Shown: positions 1 to 2,942 of the stretch, one piece after another
Layout of the letters: each line of letters starts with the position of its first letter
Numbering within the stretch: the first letter of the stretch is position 1
Assembly: GCA_964530165.1 (NCBI GenBank)
Contig: CAZGYE010000362.1
Location: 1-5,004, forward strand
Length of the DNA stretch: 5,004 nt
Direction of reading: 5' to 3'
Source: CAZGYE01 sp964530165
GTDB lineage: Bacteria; Planctomycetota; Planctomycetia; Planctomycetales; Planctomycetaceae
Notes under the pieces: generated by a model
Database searches by the model: none
Told to the model about the DNA's origin: nothing
What the model saw: the letters and a program-made list of their open reading frames with translations, nothing else
Position numbers and translations under genes: made by a program

Positions 1-120
1 GGGTGGGGGGGGGGTCTCCACGCGCAATCCGTCTACCGATTTGGCAACAGCCGGTCCATTAGGAGGATCGAGCGGGTCATACAGCCCGGCCGCGAACCTG
101 CCCCCGATGACCGACATGGC
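1..120. other. suspect left edge: G-run and degraded ubiD coding sequence
   Basis: The window opens with a run of G interrupted by a single T (1-14). The following ~100 bases are in frame with ubiD but match the family poorly, while from about base 120 (VTHRSNP onward) the match is excellent. The abrupt change, together with loss of residues that are nearly invariant in the family, suggests sequencing or assembly error at a contig end rather than biology. This is inference from family memory; raw reads would decide it. Confidence 0.45.
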
Positions 121-682
121 GGTCACGCATCGCTCGAATCCGATCTTCCCCGCCCAGATCTTCGACAAACCGCCCATGAAAGATTACTGGTTCGGCAAAG
201 CGACCGAGCGAATCTTTCTGCCGCTGGTGAAACTGTTCGTGCCGGAACTGGTCGACCTACACCTGCCGCGCGCCGGTGTCTTTCGCAACCTGGTGTTCGT
301 CAGCATCCGCAAACAATATCCGCAGCAGGCCCGCAAGGTGATGCATGCGCTGTGGAGTCTTGGCCCGCTGATGGTTTCCAAGATCATCGTCGTCGTCGAG
401 GAAGGAGTCGACGTGCACGATGAAGAGCAGGTGTGGTTCACCGTCGGGGGCAATGCGCATCCCGGCCGCGACGTTGTGCTGTGCGAAGGTCCGACTCACC
501 CGCTGGATCACGCCGCCCCGGTCAGGGGCATGGGTCACAAGCTGGGCATCGACGCCACGCGAAAACTGCCCGAGGAAGGCCACTCTCGCCCCTGGCCCGA
601 CCCGGTCAGTATGCATCCGGAGATCAAAGACCTGGTCACCCGCCGCTGGGAGGAGTACGGACTCGCAGAAAGTAAAAAGTAA
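2..682 (+). CDS. UbiD-family prenylated-FMN-dependent decarboxylase, C-terminal part (5' end outside window)
   Basis: UbiD enzymes remove a carboxylate from an aromatic or unsaturated acid using prenylated FMN made by UbiX. Here the likely substrate is the prenylated carboxy-naphthoate of late menaquinone synthesis. The frame is open from base 2 to the TAA at 680-682, giving 226 codons, roughly the last half of a usual ~480-500-residue enzyme. Family landmarks are AVTHRSNPIFPA, KPPMKDYW, GKATERIFLP, PELVDLHLP, RKVMHALWSLG, GHKLGIDATRKLPEEG and RPWPDP. The ending GIDATRK..RPWP and ..RRWEEYGL resembles the menaquinone-type UbiD (MqnL-like) branch more than E. coli UbiD; this is from memory. A TTG at 41 is in frame but is not the true start, since homology should continue upstream. 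Where the family has EGPFG-(D/N)-HTGYY the window reads AGPLGGSSGSY, lacking the catalytic acids, probably because the sequence edge is unreliable. The last residues (ESKK) and the stop lie inside the following repeat. ubiE follows on the same strand. Confidence 0.9.
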   Translation, partial: GGGGVSTRNPSTDLATAGPLGGSSGSYSPAANLPPMTDMAVTHRSNPIFPAQIFDKPPMKDYWFGKATERIFLPLVKLFVPELVDLHLPRAGVFRNLVFVSIRKQYPQQARKVMHALWSLGPLMVSKIIVVVEEGVDVHDEEQVWFTVGGNAHPGRDVVLCEGPTHPLDHAAPVRGMGHKLGIDATRKLPEEGHSRPWPDPVSMHPEIKDLVTRRWEEYGLAESKK

Positions 683-761
683 AAAGGCAAAAGGGCAAAG
701 TCGTGCTGCTCTTCGGCTTTCAGCGTTGTTTTTGCCTTTTTCCTTTTTCCTTTTGCCTTTT
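681..761. repeat. A/T-rich intergenic inverted repeat between ubiD and ubiE
   Basis: The arm AAAAGGCAAAAGG at 682-694 is the exact reverse complement of CCTTTTGCCTTTT at 749-761 (13 bp). An alternative 12-bp pairing joins 681-692 with TTTTGCCTTTTT at 730-741, so the right side carries the same pyrimidine unit twice, 21 bp apart. The left side is almost all purine and the right side almost all pyrimidine. The repeat spans nearly the whole gap and includes the last two bases of the ubiD stop codon. The long loop and lack of a GC-rich stem argue against a normal intrinsic terminator. It may be a dispersed intergenic repeat or an RNA-structure element; its function is unknown. Confidence 0.7.
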
Positions 762-764
762 CAG

Positions 765-1496
765 ATGACGATGGATAAGTCCCAGCAGCGAATTCGGCGG
801 ATGTTCGGCGAGGTTGCAGCGCGCTATGACTTGCTGAATCATCTGCTTTCCGGCGGGGCCGATTGGTTCTGGCGGTGGAAGACGGTGCGAGTTGCTTCAC
901 CGGCCGGGGGTGAGCCGATTCTCGACGTCTGCACCGGCACCGGCGATCTGGCCTTTTCGTATTGGACGCGGGCGGGAGGCCGTGTGCCGGTCATCGGCAC
1001 CGACTTTACACACGAGATGCTCGAACTGGCCAATCGCAAACGGCCAAAACGCTGCCGCTGTGCTAACGGCGCCGGGCGACTGACCTTTCTCGAAGCAGAC
1101 ACGGTGCGGCTGCCGTTTGACGACGATCAGTTTCAGATTGTCTCGGTCGCTTTCGGGCTGCGAAACGTCACGAACACGGAAGCAGGACTGCGGGAAATGA
1201 TTCGCGTTTGCCGGCCCGGAGGCCGCGTGGTCGTGCTGGAGTTTTCCGTGCCGGCCAATCCACTCATCCGGCGCCTGTACCGCTGGTATTTCGAGAACGT
1301 GTTGCCGCGGATCGGACAATGGGTCTCCCGAAACCGGCAAGCCGCGTACAACTACCTTCCGAAATCGGTATCCCAATTTCCGCACGGCGCCGCATTGGCC
1401 GATCTGATGCAGCGGTGCGGACTCTTCCCCGTCACCTGGAAGCCGCTGACGTTCGGAATCGCTGCGCTGTACTGCGGCGAGAAACCGCAAGTGTGA
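765..1496 (+). CDS. ubiE: UbiE/MenG demethylmenaquinone C-methyltransferase
   Basis: SAM-dependent class I methyltransferase that adds the ring methyl to demethylmenaquinol (or the equivalent ubiquinone precursor), the final step of menaquinone synthesis. It is complete at 243 residues, normal for the family. Visible motifs counted from ATG 765: FGEVAARYDLLNHLLS (14-29), the SAM-binding loop ILDVCTGTGDLAF (52-64), the acidic GTDFTHEML (78-86), LPFDDDQF (116-123) before AFGLRNV (129-135), RVCRPGGRVVVLEFS (147-161) and YNYLPKSVSQFP (195-206). AFGLRNV and the YxYLP..S..FP box separate UbiE/MenG from generic methyltransferases. The frame stays open upstream to 420, but that part overlaps ubiD and the repeat and has no homology. 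ATG 765 and ATG 771 are both possible starts; neither has a clear Shine-Dalgarno, and 765 is chosen as the first ATG after the repeat. It lies between ubiD and ubiX, consistent with one quinone-synthesis operon. The menaquinone assignment is inferred from the neighbours. Confidence 0.95.
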   Translation: MTMDKSQQRIRRMFGEVAARYDLLNHLLSGGADWFWRWKTVRVASPAGGEPILDVCTGTGDLAFSYWTRAGGRVPVIGTDFTHEMLELANRKRPKRCRCANGAGRLTFLEADTVRLPFDDDQFQIVSVAFGLRNVTNTEAGLREMIRVCRPGGRVVVLEFSVPANPLIRRLYRWYFENVLPRIGQWVSRNRQAAYNYLPKSVSQFPHGAALADLMQRCGLFPVTWKPLTFGIAALYCGEKPQV

Positions 1497-1503
1497 CAAA
1501 TCG

Positions 1504-1571
1504 TTGAGTCTAGAGTTGAGAGTCGAGAGATGAGCGTTCAAAGTAGAGATCTCTTGACTCTCGACTCTCAG
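1504..1571. repeat. GAGTC-type intergenic inverted repeat between ubiE and ubiX
   Basis: TGAGAGTCGAGAG at 1517-1529 is the exact reverse complement of CTCTCGACTCTCA at 1558-1570 (13 bp), with a 28-nt loop that contains the perfect 10-bp palindrome AGAGATCTCT at 1545-1554. The left arm is preceded by degenerate copies of the same unit (GAGTCTAGAGT, 1506-1516). The left side is purine-rich and the right side pyrimidine-rich, as in the preceding gap although the sequence is unrelated. No T-run follows directly, so a simple terminator is unlikely. A dispersed repeat or an mRNA processing or stability hairpin within an operon is possible. Confidence 0.7.
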
Positions 1572-1575
1572 TCAT

Positions 1576-1581
1576 GAAAGG
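1576..1581 (+). promoter_or_regulatory. possible weak ribosome binding site for ubiX
   Basis: GAAAGG lies 11 nt before the ATG at 1593, just outside the inverted repeat. The spacing is longer than ideal and the match to AGGAGG is partial. It is the only Shine-Dalgarno-like string near this start and is compatible with ATG 1593. Confidence 0.3.
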
Positions 1582-1592
1582 TTTGCGGAACC

Positions 1593-2276
1593 ATGCATGA
1601 TCTTGTCGTTGCCGTTACCGGTGGGAGTGGCGCCATTTATGCCATTCGGTTGTTGGAAGTGTTGCTGGCCGTGGGGCGCAACGTGCATGTGACCATCAGC
1701 CCGGCCGCCGTCGAAGTGCTGCACCACGAACTGGGCGTGACCATTGATCTGGAAAACTTCAACGCCTCGCAGTTGTTGCCGCCCGACTCTGACTTGGGGT
1801 CCGACAGCAAGCTGAGCTCGCTGCGGGCCGGCGTCGCGTCGAGCTATGCAGTCAGCTCCGTTTTTAGCGACAGCGAGATCGCGCGCGGGAAGTTGGCTTA
1901 CCATCACTACCAGAACTTCTCAGCCGGCATCGCCAGCGGATCATTCCTGACCGGTGGGATGGTGATCTGCCCCTGTTCGATGGGCACGCTGGCCAGTCTG
2001 GCGAACGGGTTTTCGTCGAACTTGATCCACCGGGCCGCCGCCGTGCATCTGAAGGAACGCCGCAAACTGATTGTCGTACCGCGCGAAACACCACTGAGCA
2101 GCATTCAATTGGAGAACATGAAATGCCTCGCCGAGGCCGGCGCCGTCGTCTTACCCGCGATGCCCGGGTTCTATCACAGCCCGGTGACGATTCACGACCT
2201 GATCGACTTCGTCGTAGGAAGGATTTGCGATCAGTTGGACATCAAACAGGACATGTATCAGCGCTGGGGGGATTGA
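1593..2276 (+). CDS. ubiX: UbiX-family flavin prenyltransferase
   Basis: Transfers a dimethylallyl group onto FMN to make prenyl-FMN, the cofactor of UbiD decarboxylases; it is not itself a decarboxylase despite older names. Complete at 227 residues, longer than the usual ~190-210. Visible motifs: the FMN-binding loop VTGGSGAIYAIRLLE (8-22), IASGSF (113-118), the signature MVICPCSMGTLASLANG (123-139), NLIHRAA..LKERRKL (143-159), VVPRETPLSSIQLENM (161-176), LPAMPGFYHSPVTIHDLIDF (187-206) and the C-terminal KQDMYQRWGD. The GGSGA-to-ASGS distance is ~104 residues against ~76 in P. aeruginosa UbiX as I recall it, so residues ~53-100 include an extra, Ser-rich segment of 25-30 residues. The start is supported by MHDLVVAVTGG matching the family N-terminus. 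It follows ubiE on the same strand and shares its operon with the UbiD partner it serves. A hairpin with a T-run 12 nt after the stop suggests the transcript ends here. Confidence 0.95.
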   Translation: MHDLVVAVTGGSGAIYAIRLLEVLLAVGRNVHVTISPAAVEVLHHELGVTIDLENFNASQLLPPDSDLGSDSKLSSLRAGVASSYAVSSVFSDSEIARGKLAYHHYQNFSAGIASGSFLTGGMVICPCSMGTLASLANGFSSNLIHRAAAVHLKERRKLIVVPRETPLSSIQLENMKCLAEAGAVVLPAMPGFYHSPVTIHDLIDFVVGRICDQLDIKQDMYQRWGD

Positions 2277-2284
2277 GCCCTGTC

Positions 2285-2315
2285 GATTCCCACCGGTTGC
2301 CACCGGTGGGCTTTT
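2285..2315 (-). repeat. REP-like 31-nt palindromic element, left copy
   Basis: A perfect 9-bp stem (CCCACCGGT at 2289-2297 with ACCGGTGGG at 2302-2310) closes a TGCC loop, flanked by GATT on the left and CTTTT on the right. Read on the minus strand it aligns with the element at 2906-2936 at 27 of 31 positions. The four mismatches are two compensated base pairs in the stem, while the loop (GGCA on that strand) and both flanks are identical. Confidence 0.8.
2289..2315 (+). terminator. probable intrinsic terminator of the ubiX transcript
   Basis: A GC-rich 9-bp stem with a 4-nt loop begins 12 nt after the ubiX TGA and is followed by CTTTT (2311-2315). Stem, loop and position are right for a Rho-independent terminator, although the T-run is short (four). 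It coincides with the left REP-like element. Confidence 0.6.
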
Positions 2316-2317
2316 GT

Positions 2318-2323
2318 GGTGGA
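2318..2323 (+). promoter_or_regulatory. possible ribosome binding site favouring ATG 2331 of the RAYT gene
   Basis: GGTGGA lies 7 nt before ATG 2331, one mismatch from GGAGGA, with good spacing. It overlaps the alternative GTG start at 2316, which itself has no such site because it directly abuts the hairpin T-run. This supports ATG 2331 as the start. Confidence 0.4.
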
Positions 2324-2330
2324 TCCAGCG

Positions 2331-2861
2331 ATGCCATTCGGTGATGAGCTGTCGTGGTTTCATGTTGTCTTGACGACGTACGGCACCTGGCTGCCGGGCG
2401 ACAAGCGCGGCTTTCGGGCGCGGCATCATCGCGAACACGTCGACGGCGACTACAAGAGTCCACCGGCAGCGGGGCAGTACGAGGGGCTCGCGGCACACAG
2501 CCGAAATGCACTGACCGGAGAGCCTGTGGTGTTGTCGAAAGAACACCGCGAGATTGTCGGGGCGGCGCTACGCGAGAAGTTGATCGAACTGGGCGCAATC
2601 GTCGCATGCGTGGCCGTGGCCCGCACACACGGTCACATTCTCGCAAAACTCCCCAGAGCCGAGACGCGCCGGTGGGTCGGATTCGCAAAGAAGCACGCGT
2701 GGTTCGAAATGCGCGACGCCGGTTGGATGCGCAAGCTGTGGGCCAAGCGGCCCAAGTTCGAGCCAATCCACGACCGCGCACACCAGTTGAACGTGTATCA
2801 CTACATTCTGCGGCATGCAGAACAGGGCGCGTACGTGTGGAGATACTCAGACGGCACTTGA
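2331..2861 (+). CDS. REP-associated tyrosine transposase-like protein (HUH/Y1 family)
   Basis: A small single-strand DNA nuclease-like protein related to IS200/IS605 TnpA. Complete at 176 residues from ATG 2331 (181 from GTG 2316). Visible features: WFHVVLTTYGTWLPGDKRGF (9-28), the N-terminal hallmark of a transposase-like family I remember from planctomycetes; a candidate metal-binding HUH pair as THGHILAKLP (99-108; H100 and H102 with Gly between instead of the usual bulky hydrophobic residue); RRWVGFAKKHA (113-123); and AHQLNVYHYILRHAEQGAYVW (150-170), where Y156 or Y158 would be the nucleophile. The 54-58 residue spacing from HUH to Tyr is close to that of E. coli TnpA-REP as I recall it. 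The REP-like hairpins on both sides strengthen the call. No promoter is visible, and the upstream hairpin should block read-through from ubiX, so expression may be low. The stop codon overlaps the first tandem repeat. The family is fairly sure; activity is unknown. Confidence 0.75.
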   Translation: MPFGDELSWFHVVLTTYGTWLPGDKRGFRARHHREHVDGDYKSPPAAGQYEGLAAHSRNALTGEPVVLSKEHREIVGAALREKLIELGAIVACVAVARTHGHILAKLPRAETRRWVGFAKKHAWFEMRDAGWMRKLWAKRPKFEPIHDRAHQLNVYHYILRHAEQGAYVWRYSDGT

Positions 2862-2904
2862 AAGCCCCCGGATGGCAAGGAAAAAAGCCCACGAATGGCA
2901 AGGG

Positions 2905-2932
2905 AAAAAGCCCACGGATGGCAATCCGTGGG
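2905..2932 (-). terminator. probable intrinsic terminator of topA
   Basis: On the minus strand the 9-bp stem with a TGCC loop begins 10 nt after the topA stop and is followed by C and five T residues (complement of 2905-2909). This is a well-formed Rho-independent terminator and coincides with the right REP-like element. On the plus strand there is no T-run after the stem, so it is expected to act only in the topA direction. Confidence 0.7.
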
Positions 2933-2936
2933 AATC
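2906..2936 (+). repeat. REP-like 31-nt palindromic element, right copy
   Basis: CCCACGGAT (2911-2919) pairs perfectly with ATCCGTGGG (2924-2932) around a GGCA loop (2920-2923), flanked by AAAAG and AATC. It is the inverted counterpart of the element at 2285-2315; the two stem positions that differ do so as compensated pairs (C-G to G-C and G-C to A-T). Confidence 0.85.
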
Positions 2937-2942
2937 TCGTCA

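Larger units (their letters stand above)
2285..2936 (+). mobile_element. RAYT gene bounded by inverted REP-like elements
   Basis: A ~650-bp unit consisting of a HUH/Y1-type transposase-like gene with a 31-nt palindromic element at each end, in opposite orientations. Two extra half-copies sit beside the right one. This is the arrangement described for REP-associated tyrosine transposases, which are usually single-copy and thought to mobilise REP sequences in trans. The usual GTAG tetranucleotide beside REP hairpins is not evident; the conserved flanks here are AAAAG on one side and GAATC on the other. No clear target-site duplication was found outside the elements. The ends are inferred from where the similarity between the two elements stops. 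Confidence 0.55.
2861..2936 (+). repeat. 23-bp-period tandem repeat of REP left arms
   Basis: Three copies begin at 2861, 2884 and 2907, exactly 23 bp apart, each opening AAAGCCC(C/A)CG(G/A)ATGGCAA. Copies 1 and 2 match at 20 of 23 positions and carry only the left stem arm plus the GGCA loop, followed by GG or GGG and A residues. Only copy 3 continues into the complementary right arm (2924-2932). The array fills the gap between the RAYT stop and the convergent topA stop. Confidence 0.85.

Noticed and set aside
682..761. Intrinsic terminator after ubiD
   Set aside because: The stem is A/T-rich with a loop of over 50 nt, the T-tracts lie within the arm rather than after a GC-rich stem, and the downstream gene belongs to the same pathway.
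420..764. N-terminal extension of ubiE to the upstream ATG at 420
   Set aside because: It would overlap ubiD by more than 260 nt in another frame and translate through the A/T-rich repeat; UbiE homology begins just after 765 and the length from there is already normal.
897..1541. 214-codon minus-strand frame opposite ubiE
   Set aside because: Covers the conserved UbiE motifs in antisense and starts in the intergenic repeat; no independent evidence of coding.
2861..2936. CRISPR-like array (three regularly spaced repeats)
   Set aside because: The 23-bp units are directly adjacent with no unique spacers, and there are no cas genes nearby.
2285..2936. Conventional IS with terminal inverted repeats and target duplication
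   Set aside because: The 31-nt ends are themselves palindromes, no target-site duplication is visible outside them, and the encoded protein is Y1/RAYT-like rather than a DDE transposase; a REP/RAYT reading fits better.
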